A model generated the notes under the pieces. The model ran no database searches and had not been told where the DNA came from. It worked only from the letters and a program-made list of their open reading frames with translations. This document shows, in pieces, positions 25,877-35,267 of a DNA stretch of 64,000 nucleotides (positions within the stretch are counted from its first letter, which is position 1; every line of letters starts with the position of its first letter). The position numbers were made by a program, and so were the translations under genes. This DNA comes from Maridesulfovibrio salexigens DSM 2638 (GTDB lineage: Bacteria; Desulfobacterota; Desulfovibrionia; Desulfovibrionales; Desulfovibrionaceae): contig NC_012881.1 in the NCBI RefSeq assembly GCF_000023445.1, positions 2,782,501 through 2,846,500 of the forward strand, written 5' to 3'.

Positions 25877-28036
25877 TTATTTTCTGCGAGCTGCCATGTA
25901 TTCAGCAATGTGCTTAACTTCCAGGTCAGCACCCTGCTTCTTGGCTCCACCACGGATCTGCATTACGCAGCCGGGGCAGTCAGTCAGCAGTATTTTTGCA
26001 CCGCTTTCCTTCGCATTATTGATTTTCTTCTCAAGCAGCTGCTCAGAGATTTTGGGGAACTTCACAGAGTAGGTTCCACCGAAACCACAGCATACTTCTT
26101 CTTCAGCACTTTCCTTATAATCAAGGCCAGCTTTTGCCATCAGTTCGCGGGGAGCGGCTTTAACATCCAGACCGCGACAGAGGTGGCAAGGAGCATGATA
26201 GGTGACAGAGTCACCGGCAGAATCAAGGAAGTCTTCTTTTTCAACACCGAGAACATCGTTCATGAAGGAACTGTAGTCGATGACCTTATCAGCAAATTCC
26301 TTTACGCGGGTCGCGTACTGAGGATCTTTGCCGAGCATCTTCATGTAGTTGTGCTTCAGGTGAGAAGCACAAGATGCACACATGGTCAGGATGTAATCGC
26401 AATCAGTACCTTCGAAAGCTTCCATGTTCTGGATAGCAACATCCCTTGCGGCAGTTACTTCACCCATCATCTGCAGCGGCAGACCGCAGCAGGACTGATC
26501 CATGGGGAATTCGAGGTTAACGTCTTTATTGCGCATGCTTTCCACGGTAGCAACAGACTGCTCAGGGTATACGAAGTCCTGTACGCAACCGGAGAAAAGA
26601 CCGACTTTGTACTTGGGAGCTGCAACCTTTGCAGGCTGAACTTTCGCCCACATGTCACGGAAGGGAACTTCAGCAACGGTAGGCAGTGCCCTGAAATCAT
26701 GATCAGGCATGAAGATCATGGGCAGGTGACGCATGAAGCCGTCTTTGCCCTTCACAGGTTTCTGTGCGGTCTTGGCGATGCGCAGGAACTTGTGGAAGAG
26801 TTTGCGGTTCTTCATCATCTTCGCGAGGAAGGAGGAGTACATGGGATGTCCTTCTTCTTCCAGAATGCGGGCCTGAATGTCTTTAATCAGACCGGGCAGG
26901 TCAATTCCACCTGCGCAGATTTCCTTACATGCTCCACAGTTGATGCAGTTTTGAACAAGGTTCTTAGCCTTCTCAGTACCGTGGTAGAAGTAGGTAAGGA
27001 TGAGGCCGATAGCCCCGATATAGATATGGCCCATTTTGTGGCCGCCGACCATGCGGTAGACAGGACAAACGTTGGCGCATGCGCCACAGCGTACGCAACG
27101 ATGAACTTGAGAGAACACCGGGTCCTTTGCGAGAGCGCGTCTTCCATTGTCCAAAAACACGAAGTGCACTTTCTTCCTGTCATCCTCAGCCGCAGCACAC
27201 TCGTTGGACCCGGTGATCCAGGTAACATAAGAGGTGATAGCCTGCCCGGTAGCATTACGGGGCAGTGCTTTCAGCACGCGCAGAGCGTCATGAAGTTTGG
27301 GAGTCAGTTTATCAAGACCCATAAGAGCTACATGAACTCTGGGCAGAGTGGTAACCAGACGGGCGTTACCTTCGTTGGTAACAAGACCGATGGAACCGGT
27401 TTCGGCGATAGCAAAGTTACCGCCGGAGATGCCCATATCAGCATCAACAAAAGCCTGACGAAGTTCGCGGCGGGCAACCTTAACAAGAGCCTGAACATCA
27501 TCACCCTGCTTCTGGCCGGTCACATCAGAGAAAAGATCGCTGACCTGATGACGGGAAAGGTGAATAGCAGGCATAACCATGTGGGAAGGACCTTCATGAC
27601 GCATCTGGATGATCCACTCACCAAGGTCGGTTTCAACAACCTTGAGGTTAAGATCATCTTCAAGATGGTGGTTAAGGAGAGTTTCTTCCGCAGTCATGGA
27701 CTTGGATTTAACAATAGTCTTGCAGTTTTCCTCTACAGCGATGCGGCCGATAATTTCATTGGCTTCCTGAGCATCTTTTGCAAGGTGAACAACTGCACCG
27801 CGTTTTTCAGCTTCTTCTTTAAACTGGACGAAAAGTTCATCAATTCTCTGAGCAGCTGCATCTTTAGCATCTGCGATTTCACGAATCAGAGCTTTTTCAT
27901 CCATATCTTTGAACGCATTGGCGCGGCTGCCACGATAGGCAACAGCAAATTTATCCATTGCGGTTCTGAGAAAATCGTTATCAAGGGATTCCCTGATCTC
28001 TTTCCTGTATTCTTTAAGATTCTTAGCGTCCTGCAT
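25877..28036 (-). CDS. lldF: Lactate oxidation Fe-S protein, LutB/LldF fused to a LutA/LldE-like CCG domain
   Basis: The 719-residue protein joins two subunits that are separate in the LutABC system. Residues 1-290 form the LUD domain of LutB. Two [4Fe-4S] motifs follow, CVRCGACANVCP (Cys314-324) and CINCGACKEIC (Cys364-374). The C-terminal third has two CCG motifs (SCCGLPLQ and VCCGFGGTYS), as in LutA and heterodisulfide reductase subunits. With LldG it is inferred to oxidise L-lactate to pyruvate; the corresponding D. vulgaris fused gene (DVU3033) is annotated so. The ATG is 2 bases after the lldG stop. It is the promoter-distal gene of the organic-acid oxidation cluster. Confidence 0.9.
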   Translation of the reverse strand: MQDAKNLKEYRKEIRESLDNDFLRTAMDKFAVAYRGSRANAFKDMDEKALIREIADAKDAAAQRIDELFVQFKEEAEKRGAVVHLAKDAQEANEIIGRIAVEENCKTIVKSKSMTAEETLLNHHLEDDLNLKVVETDLGEWIIQMRHEGPSHMVMPAIHLSRHQVSDLFSDVTGQKQGDDVQALVKVARRELRQAFVDADMGISGGNFAIAETGSIGLVTNEGNARLVTTLPRVHVALMGLDKLTPKLHDALRVLKALPRNATGQAITSYVTWITGSNECAAAEDDRKKVHFVFLDNGRRALAKDPVFSQVHRCVRCGACANVCPVYRMVGGHKMGHIYIGAIGLILTYFYHGTEKAKNLVQNCINCGACKEICAGGIDLPGLIKDIQARILEEEGHPMYSSFLAKMMKNRKLFHKFLRIAKTAQKPVKGKDGFMRHLPMIFMPDHDFRALPTVAEVPFRDMWAKVQPAKVAAPKYKVGLFSGCVQDFVYPEQSVATVESMRNKDVNLEFPMDQSCCGLPLQMMGEVTAARDVAIQNMEAFEGTDCDYILTMCASCASHLKHNYMKMLGKDPQYATRVKEFADKVIDYSSFMNDVLGVEKEDFLDSAGDSVTYHAPCHLCRGLDVKAAPRELMAKAGLDYKESAEEEVCCGFGGTYSVKFPKISEQLLEKKINNAKESGAKILLTDCPGCVMQIRGGAKKQGADLEVKHIAEYMAARRK

Positions 28037-28038
28037 GA

Positions 28039-28662
28039 TTAGTCCTCCAGAAGAAGAATATGAAGTTCAAGGGGACCGTGTACACCGATGGCAAGAACAC
28101 GCTCGATGTCGGCAGTACGGCTGGGTCCGGTGATGAATGCGGTGTAATCGCCTTTCATCATGTTACCTTCCATCCATGATTCGAGATCGTAGGATTTTTC
28201 CACAAGCTTGGACTTGGGAAGAACAGCTACGTGTACTTCACTGATCATGGTAGCAAGTCTCAACTCTTCACTGGGACAGTTGACTACGATGGTTCCGGTC
28301 TCGGCAATGCCGTGGTCAGCATAGGTAAATGCGATATCAATACCGCCGAGATGGTTACGGACGCTGTCTTTAATCAGGGTAAAATCATTTTCTTCGCACT
28401 GCTTTTCAAGCGCTGCGGCTTCTTTCTTAGCCAGAGCAGGAGCGACGATGGTTTTACCGATTTTGGTTGCACAGAGCTGCTCAGCCTTGTTGGAGAGGTT
28501 CTGTTCACAACCGGAGATAAGCATTTTACAGGCTTCTTTTTTTCCGCAGAGATCCATTGTGTACTTGTAAGCTTCATCCAGAGAAGAAATCTCTGTTACT
28601 ACAGCAGACACAAGCTCAGCTTTATCGGTAAAAAGCTTTACACTTTCAGATTTAGCTGTCAT
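28039..28662 (-). CDS. lldG: LutC/LldG-type LUD-domain protein
   Basis: This 207-residue LUD-domain protein is the LutC/LldG partner of the fused LldF next to it. The family core is seen in GIDIAFTYADHGIAETGTIVV, EVHVAVLPKSKLV and ITGPSRTADIE, where the ETGT and GPSRTADIE motifs are diagnostic. It lacks Fe-S cysteine motifs. A GGGGGAAAA ribosome site lies ahead of the ATG. Its 5' side is separated from ackA by about 300 bases of structured DNA, so lldGF may also have separate control. Confidence 0.9.
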   Translation of the reverse strand: MTAKSESVKLFTDKAELVSAVVTEISSLDEAYKYTMDLCGKKEACKMLISGCEQNLSNKAEQLCATKIGKTIVAPALAKKEAAALEKQCEENDFTLIKDSVRNHLGGIDIAFTYADHGIAETGTIVVNCPSEELRLATMISEVHVAVLPKSKLVEKSYDLESWMEGNMMKGDYTAFITGPSRTADIERVLAIGVHGPLELHILLLED

Positions 28663-28961
28663 TTTTCCCCCAAATACGATGGACGGTGTGATTTACACAT
28701 TGTCCGTTAATATTTCCGTAAATACCGCCAAATCCCTTCCACAAGACTGGCGGCACAGCCCTTCCTTCAAGGCTGCTACGGACCGTTTCCTTCAGGCAGT
28801 GCTTCTTAGTGATGCGCCTATCAAATTCATCGGTACGAACTTGATGTAATAAACTTTAGTTTATTGCAGGCTGTCACAAAAAATAAAGATGCCTGTCCAT
28901 TCTTCTACCGGGGTGAAGTCTTCCACACTTCACCCCGGTTTTTTTTACAATATATACTTGT
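28663..28961 (-). other. Structured ackA-lldG intercistronic region
   Basis: No ORF longer than about 12 codons is found. Several inverted repeats can fold on the minus-strand RNA: GGAC-GTGT/ACAC-GTCC at 28681-28705 beside the lldG ribosome site, CCGCCA/TGGCGG at 28725-28753, AATAAACT/AGTTTATT at 28848-28865, and CCGGGGTGAAG/CTTCACCCCGG at 28908-28940. The last has an 8-T run on the plus-strand side, the wrong side to terminate ackA. TGTGATTTACACA at 28687-28699 is an imperfect CRP/FNR-like palindrome. Confidence 0.55.
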
Positions 28962-30152
28962 CTACAGTCCGAGAACTTTGACAGTATCGTTAGCAATTTC
29001 GAGTTCTTCGTTAGTGGCGATGATCGCTACTTTTACAGCACCGTCGTCTTCACTGATGAAGGAGGGAGTTCTATCCCAGTTCTCGTTCTTCTCTTTGTTA
29101 ATGGTGATGCCGAAGTTTTCGAGACCGGAGAGGCAGTTCTCACGGTAAATTTCGTCGTTTTCACCAATACCCGCGGTGAATACGATAGCATCAACACGGC
29201 CCAGTTCGAATGCGTATGCACCGATGAACTGACGTACTTTATGGCAAGCCATGTCCAGAGCGAGTTTAGCTTTTTCATCGCCTTCTTCGATGCGAGCGTG
29301 AATGTCACGCAGGTCGTTGGAACCGCAGATACCTTTGAGACCGGATTCGTTGGTCAGGGTAGCAACAACTTCAGCTGCGCTCTGCTTGGTTCTTTCAGCG
29401 ATGAAACCTACGATTGCGGGGTCGATGTCACCGCAACGGGTACCCATGATGATACCGCCGAGAGGAGTCAGGCCCATGGAAGTGTCGTAGCACTTACCGT
29501 TCTTGACTGCGGAGATGGATGCACCGTTTCCGAGGTGAACAGTAATGATGTTGGACTCTTCAAGAGGCTTGCCCAGAAGTTTAGCGGTTTCACGAGCAAC
29601 ATACTTGTGGGAAGTGCCGTGTGCACCGTATCTTCTGAGGCCCCAGTCTTCGTAGTACTTGTAGGGAACGCCGTACATGTAAGCCTTGGGCTCCATGGTC
29701 TGGTGGAAAGAGGTGTCGAATACGGCAACCTGTCTTACACCGGGGAAGAGTTCCATAGCGGTTTCGATACCGATAACGTGACCGGGGTTGTGCAGAGGTG
29801 CGAGAGGAATACAATCGCGAATGCCCTGCAGAACTTTGTCGTCGATTTCAACGGGCTCGAAGAAAAGCTCGCCACCGTGAACGATGCGGTGACCGATAGC
29901 TGCGATTTCAGCTTTGTCTTTAACAACACCTTTATCAGCATCAGTCAGCAGGTTGATTACTTCAACCATACCTTCCCTGTGAGTGGGGAAAGGCTGTTCA
30001 GCAGTGTATTTCTCACCGGTCTTGTAAGAGATGCTACCCATCTCTTCACCGATACGTTCAACAATACCGGAAGCGAGGTCATTACCGGTGCTCATGTCAA
30101 GAAGCTGGTATTTAATAGAAGAGGAACCAGCGTTAATTACTAAAACTTTCAT
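28962..30152 (-). CDS. ackA: Acetate kinase
   Basis: Acetate kinase (396 residues) converts acetyl phosphate and ADP to acetate and ATP, the substrate-level ATP step of incomplete lactate oxidation. Signature 1 is VLVINAGSSSIKYQLL at the N-terminus; signature 2 and the catalytic region are seen in GHRIVHGGE, HLGNGASISAV and GLTPLGGIIMGTRCGDIDP; the C-terminus has VFTAGIGEND. Length and motifs are complete. Its ATG overlaps the pta stop (TAATG), so the two are translationally coupled. Confidence 0.97.
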   Translation of the reverse strand: MKVLVINAGSSSIKYQLLDMSTGNDLASGIVERIGEEMGSISYKTGEKYTAEQPFPTHREGMVEVINLLTDADKGVVKDKAEIAAIGHRIVHGGELFFEPVEIDDKVLQGIRDCIPLAPLHNPGHVIGIETAMELFPGVRQVAVFDTSFHQTMEPKAYMYGVPYKYYEDWGLRRYGAHGTSHKYVARETAKLLGKPLEESNIITVHLGNGASISAVKNGKCYDTSMGLTPLGGIIMGTRCGDIDPAIVGFIAERTKQSAAEVVATLTNESGLKGICGSNDLRDIHARIEEGDEKAKLALDMACHKVRQFIGAYAFELGRVDAIVFTAGIGENDEIYRENCLSGLENFGITINKEKNENWDRTPSFISEDDGAVKVAIIATNEELEIANDTVKVLGL

Positions 30153-32269
30153 TAGATTTGTCCTTTTTCGGCTGCTGCCTGAATTGCTGTGATTGCGACA
30201 GTATTAACAATATCCGGAACAGTGCAGCCTCGGGAGAGGTCGTTCACAGGCTTATTGAGTCCCTGAAGTACAGGGCCGATAGCGACTGACTGTTCGGCGG
30301 AGCGTTGTACAGCTTTATAAGTATTATTGCCAGTATTAAGATCGGGGAAAATAAAAACGGTTGCCTGGCCTGCAACTTCACTATCCGGAAGCTTGGTTTT
30401 CGCAACGGAAGGATCGATAGCCGCATCGTACTGAATAGGCCCTTCGAGCTTCAATTCGGGATTGCGTTCCTTAGCGATTTTTACTGCTTCTTTAACCTTC
30501 TCAACATCTGCCCCCTTACCGGACTGACCGGTGGAGTAAGACATCAGAGCTACGCGGGGCTCAACACCGAAGATCTTCGCGGTTTCAGCAGAGTTCAGAG
30601 CGATCTCTGCAAGCTGTTCCGCATTGGGGTTCGGGTTAACTGCGCAGTCACCGAAGACCAGAACCTTGTCTTTGAGGCACATCAGGAAGACGCTGGAAAC
30701 GATGGATGCACCGGGCTTGGTTTTGATGAACTCAAAAGCAGGACGGATAGTCTGAGCAGTAGTGGTGATAGAACCGGAAACCATACCGTCAGCATCACCC
30801 TTCTGAACCATCATGGAAGCGAAGTAAGTGGGATCGAGCATGCGGTCGCGTGCATCAGACATACGGATGCCCTTGTGTTCACGCAGCTTGAAGTAAGTTT
30901 CGCAGTAGTCGTCAAACTGAGGTGCGGATTCAGGATCAAGGATACGCACATCGTTCATTTCAAGACCAAGCTGGGAAATCTTACCGGCAACTTCATCAGC
31001 CTTACCAAGCAGAACGATATCTGCAACGCCGCGGCGGGTAAGAATATCAGCTGCGCGAAGAACTCTTTCGCTTGTACCTTCAGGCAGTACGATGGTCTGC
31101 TTGTTGGCTTTTGCTTTCTGAACCAGCTTGTACTCGAACATCTTGGGAGTAACTTTGCTGGACTTGCTGGTGATAAGACGATGTCTGAGTTCATCAGTCT
31201 TTACACTTGCTTCAAAAGTACCGAGAGCAGAAGCAGTCTTGCGCTGATCATCAGGATCAATTCTTCCGTACAATTCGCTCAGCAGCTGAGTGGTACGATA
31301 AGTATTGGTTGATACAGAAAGGATGGGGGTGGGAACACCGGTCCAACCTTCGATCAGGCGATGTACGGATGCGCTGGGCTGCAGTCCACCGGTAAGCAGG
31401 ATACCGGAAATATCCGGGAAAGAGCTGGAAAGACGGGAAGCCAGAGAGCTCAAAATGATATCAGAGCGGTCACCGGGAGTGATGATGAGACTGCCGTCTT
31501 CGATGTACTCAAGGAAGTTACCGATACGCATCGCCGCGATAACATAGTCATCAACGAGGGTATCAAGTCTTCCGTGGCCGTACAGTACGGAACCGTTCAG
31601 CCATTTACGTACATCATTCATGCTGGGGTTACCCAGACTTTCATTTTCATCAATACCGTAAACAAGAAGTTCCTGAGAGCATCTGGTCTTGCATTTGATG
31701 CTGGACAGAATTTCATTCTTCTCTTCTTCGGTAGCTGTAAGCCTATTGATAATTGCGGCTACGGTGTCTACGCCCTTGTCTTCGAGTGCATCGATAACAA
31801 GCTGGGTGGATGCAATGATGTCGTCAGCGCTCTTCCCTCTTCCGTTTGCAACCAGAAGAACGGGGCAGCTGAGGTTGGCGGCGATTTCCGCGTTGATGTC
31901 AAACTCGAAGTTCTGGTCTTTGCCCTGAAAGTCGGTTCCTTCGCAAAGCACGAAATCGTACTTCTCTTCAAGCTGGCTGTACTTGTTGAGGATGTTCTCC
32001 AGCAGCAGAGAGTGTTTGCCGCTGTTGATGAGTTCACGTGCTTCCTTCAGAGTGTAGGCATAGGTGTCTTCATAACTGATATCCAGATTGAAGTATTCCA
32101 TGATCAGATTGATATCGTGATCGCGGGAGCCTGTCTGGTTATCATTAATGATAGGACGGAAGATGGCGACATGCTGCAGGTCTCTCAGCAACAGTTGCAT
32201 CACGCCGAGAGCAATGGCAGATTTACCGCTCTTCTCTTCGGTGGCTGTGATGTAAAGGTTTTTAGACAC
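30152..32269 (-). CDS. pta: Phosphate acetyltransferase, long form
   Basis: Pta (705 residues) converts acetyl-CoA and phosphate to acetyl phosphate. It is the long, three-domain type found in E. coli. The N-terminal P-loop-like domain (MSKNLYITATEEKSGKSAIALG) spans residues 1-200, the DRTGG domain lies near 215-330 (PGDRSDIILSSL, GILLTGGLQPS), and the C-terminal catalytic PTA domain spans 375-705 (PEGTSERVLRAADIL, FGDCAVNPNPNAEQLA, VFIFPDLNTGNN). The regulatory N-terminal part suggests metabolite control. It is coupled to ackA downstream. Confidence 0.96.
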   Translation of the reverse strand: MSKNLYITATEEKSGKSAIALGVMQLLLRDLQHVAIFRPIINDNQTGSRDHDINLIMEYFNLDISYEDTYAYTLKEARELINSGKHSLLLENILNKYSQLEEKYDFVLCEGTDFQGKDQNFEFDINAEIAANLSCPVLLVANGRGKSADDIIASTQLVIDALEDKGVDTVAAIINRLTATEEEKNEILSSIKCKTRCSQELLVYGIDENESLGNPSMNDVRKWLNGSVLYGHGRLDTLVDDYVIAAMRIGNFLEYIEDGSLIITPGDRSDIILSSLASRLSSSFPDISGILLTGGLQPSASVHRLIEGWTGVPTPILSVSTNTYRTTQLLSELYGRIDPDDQRKTASALGTFEASVKTDELRHRLITSKSSKVTPKMFEYKLVQKAKANKQTIVLPEGTSERVLRAADILTRRGVADIVLLGKADEVAGKISQLGLEMNDVRILDPESAPQFDDYCETYFKLREHKGIRMSDARDRMLDPTYFASMMVQKGDADGMVSGSITTTAQTIRPAFEFIKTKPGASIVSSVFLMCLKDKVLVFGDCAVNPNPNAEQLAEIALNSAETAKIFGVEPRVALMSYSTGQSGKGADVEKVKEAVKIAKERNPELKLEGPIQYDAAIDPSVAKTKLPDSEVAGQATVFIFPDLNTGNNTYKAVQRSAEQSVAIGPVLQGLNKPVNDLSRGCTVPDIVNTVAITAIQAAAEKGQI

Positions 32270-32436
32270 TGGGATTATCTCCTGTGTAAAGCGTGAACGG
32301 CTGGAACCTTCAGAGCCGCATTTGAAGAGTCCACGCTATTTCATTTAGTTAATCTTGGGCCGGATCTGAACTTTGACGATCCTACAAACCCGGAAAATTG
32401 TTTCCAGCCAATCCCTATTTGAACTTTTTTTAGCGA

Positions 32437-32468
32437 AGTAGTCCAGAATGAAATCATTCTGGACTACT
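32437..32468 (-). other. Intercistronic hairpin upstream of pta
   Basis: AGTAGTCCAGAATGA and TCATTCTGGACTACT form a perfect 15-bp stem with a 2-nt centre, in the 207-base gap between the CCG protein gene and pta. TTTTTTT occurs about 12 bases past the stem on the minus strand, too far for an ordinary terminator but possibly allowing partial termination. Confidence 0.7.
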
Positions 32469-32476
32469 TTCGTATA

Positions 32477-33772
32477 CTACTTCAGGGAATCGGCGTAGAT
32501 TTCAAGGACGTGTTTTACCTCTACTCCACCGCCGGTCTGGGACAGCATGTCACCAAGCTGCATCATACATGCAGGGCAACCGGTTGCCGCAACCTGTGCA
32601 CCTGCGTCGCGGACATTTCCTGCCTTGCGCTCACCGATGCTCTTGGAGAGGTCGTAGTGGTAAAGGTTGAAGGAACCACCGCAGCCGCAGCAACGGTTGG
32701 CTTCGTTCATTTCCTTGAACTCATAGTTTTCATTCTGCTTCAGCAAGGTACGGGGCTGTGCAGTAACACCAAGGGATTTAGAGAGGTGACAGGGGTCGTG
32801 GTAGGTGACGACCTTACCGCCCTTCTTGGGTTCTGCAGGAGCCTTAACGCCCACGATATCAACGAGGAATGCGTTAATGTCCATAGTCTTAGCTGCGAGA
32901 TCCTTAACTTTTTCAATGAAAACGGGATCTTCGTTTTCAATCATCTTGGGCCAGGTCTCATGGAGAGTAGCTGTGCAGGTAGCACAGGGAGTCACCAGAT
33001 AATCATAGGTTCCGTTTTCGAAAGCCTTGATGTTCTGCTTCATGAGCGCAACCATGGTATCAGCATCACCGGAGGCCAGTGTGGGGATACCGCAGCATGC
33101 CTGTCCCTTGGGCAGGAAGATTCCAACGCCGTGGTGTTCAAGAATCTTGATTGCCGCATGACCTACTTTGGGGAACATCTTGTCCACAACACAGCCGGGG
33201 TAGAAAGCTACCTTGAGGCCGCTCTTTCCACGGGGGGTATCCAGTTCAGGATAATCCTTGCGGAAAGGTCTTTTGGCCAGAGGCATGAAGTGACGTTCAC
33301 CGAGAAGCGGGTTCAGCATGGCACAGCTTGCAGCACCGGAGGCCTGGTCGGCGATCTTTGCAAACGGGCCCTGAAACTTCGCACTCATTTCGGTCAGAGT
33401 GTTAAAGAGCTTGGGACGGGTAAGCAGTCCCTTGAAGATCATCTTCTTAGCGGGAGAAAGTCCCTTGTAGGCGGTAACGATAACACGCGCCTTGATGAAG
33501 ATGTCCATAATCTTAACGCCGGAAGGACAGTTGGCTGCACAGGAACCGCAAAGCAGACATCTGTTAAGCTTTTCGTTAACCTGATCAGCGTCTTTGACCA
33601 TTTCATGGGCAAGCTTCTCAAGAAGAGCAATCTTGCCGCGGGTCACGTCAGCTTCCTGCATGGTTTCGGCGAAAACAGGACATACTGCCTGACACATACC
33701 GCACTTCATGCAGGCGACCATCTGGTCATCCAGCTCCATGAGGTTTTGAGCTAATTGCTTGAGATCTTCCAT
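32477..33772 (-). CDS. CCG-domain Fe-S subunit of lactate/glycolate oxidase (GlcF-like)
   Basis: The 431-residue Fe-S protein is the electron-transfer partner of the FAD subunit next to it. Two [4Fe-4S] motifs lie near the N-terminus (CMKCGMCQAVCP, about residue 21; CLLCGSCAANCP, about 72), followed by two CCG domains (ACCGIPTLASG and RCCGCGGSFNLY). The arrangement matches GlcF and the D. vulgaris protein next to DVU3027. It is inferred to pass electrons from lactate oxidation to the membrane or to other carriers. One base separates it from the flavoprotein gene. Confidence 0.9.
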   Translation of the reverse strand: MEDLKQLAQNLMELDDQMVACMKCGMCQAVCPVFAETMQEADVTRGKIALLEKLAHEMVKDADQVNEKLNRCLLCGSCAANCPSGVKIMDIFIKARVIVTAYKGLSPAKKMIFKGLLTRPKLFNTLTEMSAKFQGPFAKIADQASGAASCAMLNPLLGERHFMPLAKRPFRKDYPELDTPRGKSGLKVAFYPGCVVDKMFPKVGHAAIKILEHHGVGIFLPKGQACCGIPTLASGDADTMVALMKQNIKAFENGTYDYLVTPCATCTATLHETWPKMIENEDPVFIEKVKDLAAKTMDINAFLVDIVGVKAPAEPKKGGKVVTYHDPCHLSKSLGVTAQPRTLLKQNENYEFKEMNEANRCCGCGGSFNLYHYDLSKSIGERKAGNVRDAGAQVAATGCPACMMQLGDMLSQTGGGVEVKHVLEIYADSLK

Positions 33773-33773
33773 G

Positions 33774-35159
33774 CTATATGTCTCCGATGATCTTGGTAGG
33801 GTTCAGAATGCCCTTAGGATCAATAGCACGCTTCATTTTCAGGGAGTACTCAAGGGTAGCCTTGGATGTTTCTTTTTCCATCCACTTGGATTTTGCCATA
33901 CCGATTCCGTGTTCGCCGGAAAGGGTTCCCTTAAGGGAGAGAGCAACATCAAAGATTTCGTTAACTGCTTCTTCAACGCGGTGGAACTCTTCTTTGTTAC
34001 GGTTGTCGCAGAGGATGGTGGGATGCAGGTTACCATCACCGGCGTGACCGAAGGTTCCGATATCGATTTTGTACTTAGCAGCAATTCTTTCCAGACCTTC
34101 CATCATTGCAGGAATCTGGGAACGGGGAACGGTTGCATCTTCGAGAACAGTAGTCGGTTTCGCACGTGCGAGAGCAGGCAGAGCGTTACGACGAGCAGTC
34201 CAGAGAGCTTCACGCTCTTCAGCGGTTTCAGCCATTTTAACTTCGTTGGCACCGCATTTCTTACAAATGTTAACAACCTTTTCCGCATCTTCGATGACTT
34301 CAGCCTGGTGACCGTCAACTTCGATGAGCAGAATTGCACCGGCGTCACGGGGCAGACCAGCTTTAGTGAAGTCGTCAACGTAACGGATAGTGGAATTATC
34401 GAGGAATTCCAGAGTACAAGGAACAATGTGGTTGGAGATGATGGAAGCAACTGTTTCAGATGCTTTGTGAACGTCAGGGAACACTGCCATCATAGCCTTG
34501 GAAGCCTTCGGCGGAGGAACGAGCTTGAGGATGATGTTGGAGAACACACCCAGAGTTCCTTCGGAAGCAACCATGAGGCCTGCGAGGTTGTAACCGGTTA
34601 CGCACTTAACAGTACGGGAGCCGGATTTAATCAGGTCACCGTTTACATCATAGAAATCCATGCCCATGACGTAATCTTTGGTAACACCGTATTTAAGTCC
34701 GCGGAGTCCGCCTGCGTTCTCAGCTACGTTACCACCGATGGTGGAAACAGCCTGGGAACCCGGATCCGGGGGATAGAAAAGTCCTTTAGCGGAAACCTGG
34801 GCTGCAAACTGTGCAGTTACAACACCGGGTTCTACTACTGCGTAGAGGTCCTGCTCGTTGATTTCGAGGATTTTGTTGAGACCGTTAGTCAGAACAACAA
34901 CACCGCCGGGATGGGGAATGGTACCGCCGGAGAGGTTTGTTCCAGCACCGCGAACGGTCATGGGCAGGCCGTGCTCGTTACAAAGCCTGGTTACGGGACC
35001 GAGCTGTTCGGTGGTGGTAGGTTTAACTACGAGTGAGGGTACCTGGGGATCGAGTACCGCGGAATCGTAAGAATATGCATGGAGGTCAGCCTCTTCGTGC
35101 ATGACGTTTCCAGCACCTACAATCTTTTCAAAGTCTTTTGCTAATTTAGCGTTGGACAT
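33774..35159 (-). CDS. FAD-linked lactate/glycolate dehydrogenase subunit (GlcD/Dld-like)
   Basis: The 461-residue flavoprotein has an N-terminal FAD_binding_4 domain (LVVKPTTTEQLGPV, TVRGAGTNLSGGTIP, DPGSQAVSTIGGNVAENAGG) and a C-terminal FAD-oxidase domain ending SGEHGIGMAKSKWM and IDPKGILNPTKI, both GlcD/D-lactate dehydrogenase hallmarks. It is inferred to oxidise lactate, probably the D isomer, to pyruvate, with the CCG protein as electron acceptor. The ATG at 35159 follows AGGAGC; an in-frame codon 10 residues upstream overlaps that site and is rejected. It lies between lctP and the Fe-S partner. Confidence 0.92.
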   Translation of the reverse strand: MSNAKLAKDFEKIVGAGNVMHEEADLHAYSYDSAVLDPQVPSLVVKPTTTEQLGPVTRLCNEHGLPMTVRGAGTNLSGGTIPHPGGVVVLTNGLNKILEINEQDLYAVVEPGVVTAQFAAQVSAKGLFYPPDPGSQAVSTIGGNVAENAGGLRGLKYGVTKDYVMGMDFYDVNGDLIKSGSRTVKCVTGYNLAGLMVASEGTLGVFSNIILKLVPPPKASKAMMAVFPDVHKASETVASIISNHIVPCTLEFLDNSTIRYVDDFTKAGLPRDAGAILLIEVDGHQAEVIEDAEKVVNICKKCGANEVKMAETAEEREALWTARRNALPALARAKPTTVLEDATVPRSQIPAMMEGLERIAAKYKIDIGTFGHAGDGNLHPTILCDNRNKEEFHRVEEAVNEIFDVALSLKGTLSGEHGIGMAKSKWMEKETSKATLEYSLKMKRAIDPKGILNPTKIIGDI

Positions 35160-35223
35160 GTTTTTTTTGCTCCTGAATCTAAAAAACAATCATTTATATA
35201 AATCAATCTGAACTAATCAAACT

Positions 35224-35253
35224 CTCAGGGCCGGAGCCGTCTCCGGCCCTGAG
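35224..35253 (-). other. Intercistronic hairpin between lctP and glcD-like gene
   Basis: CTCAGGGCCGGAG and CTCCGGCCCTGAG form a perfect 13-bp GC-rich stem with a 4-nt loop just after the lctP stop. No U-tract follows, so transcript stabilisation or processing is more likely than termination. Confidence 0.75.
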
Positions 35254-35267
35254 GGGACGTTATTTAA

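Noticed and set aside
25859-28042. A 727-codon open frame antisense to lldF
   Set aside because: Same codon-bias shadow effect; lldF on the other strand has intact Fe-S and CCG motifs.
28741-28860. SRP-like RNA between ackA and lldG (AGCAGC near a GGAA on the minus strand)
   Set aside because: The GGAA tetraloop and the paired CAGG element are not in the right positions, and the long flanking helix is missing.
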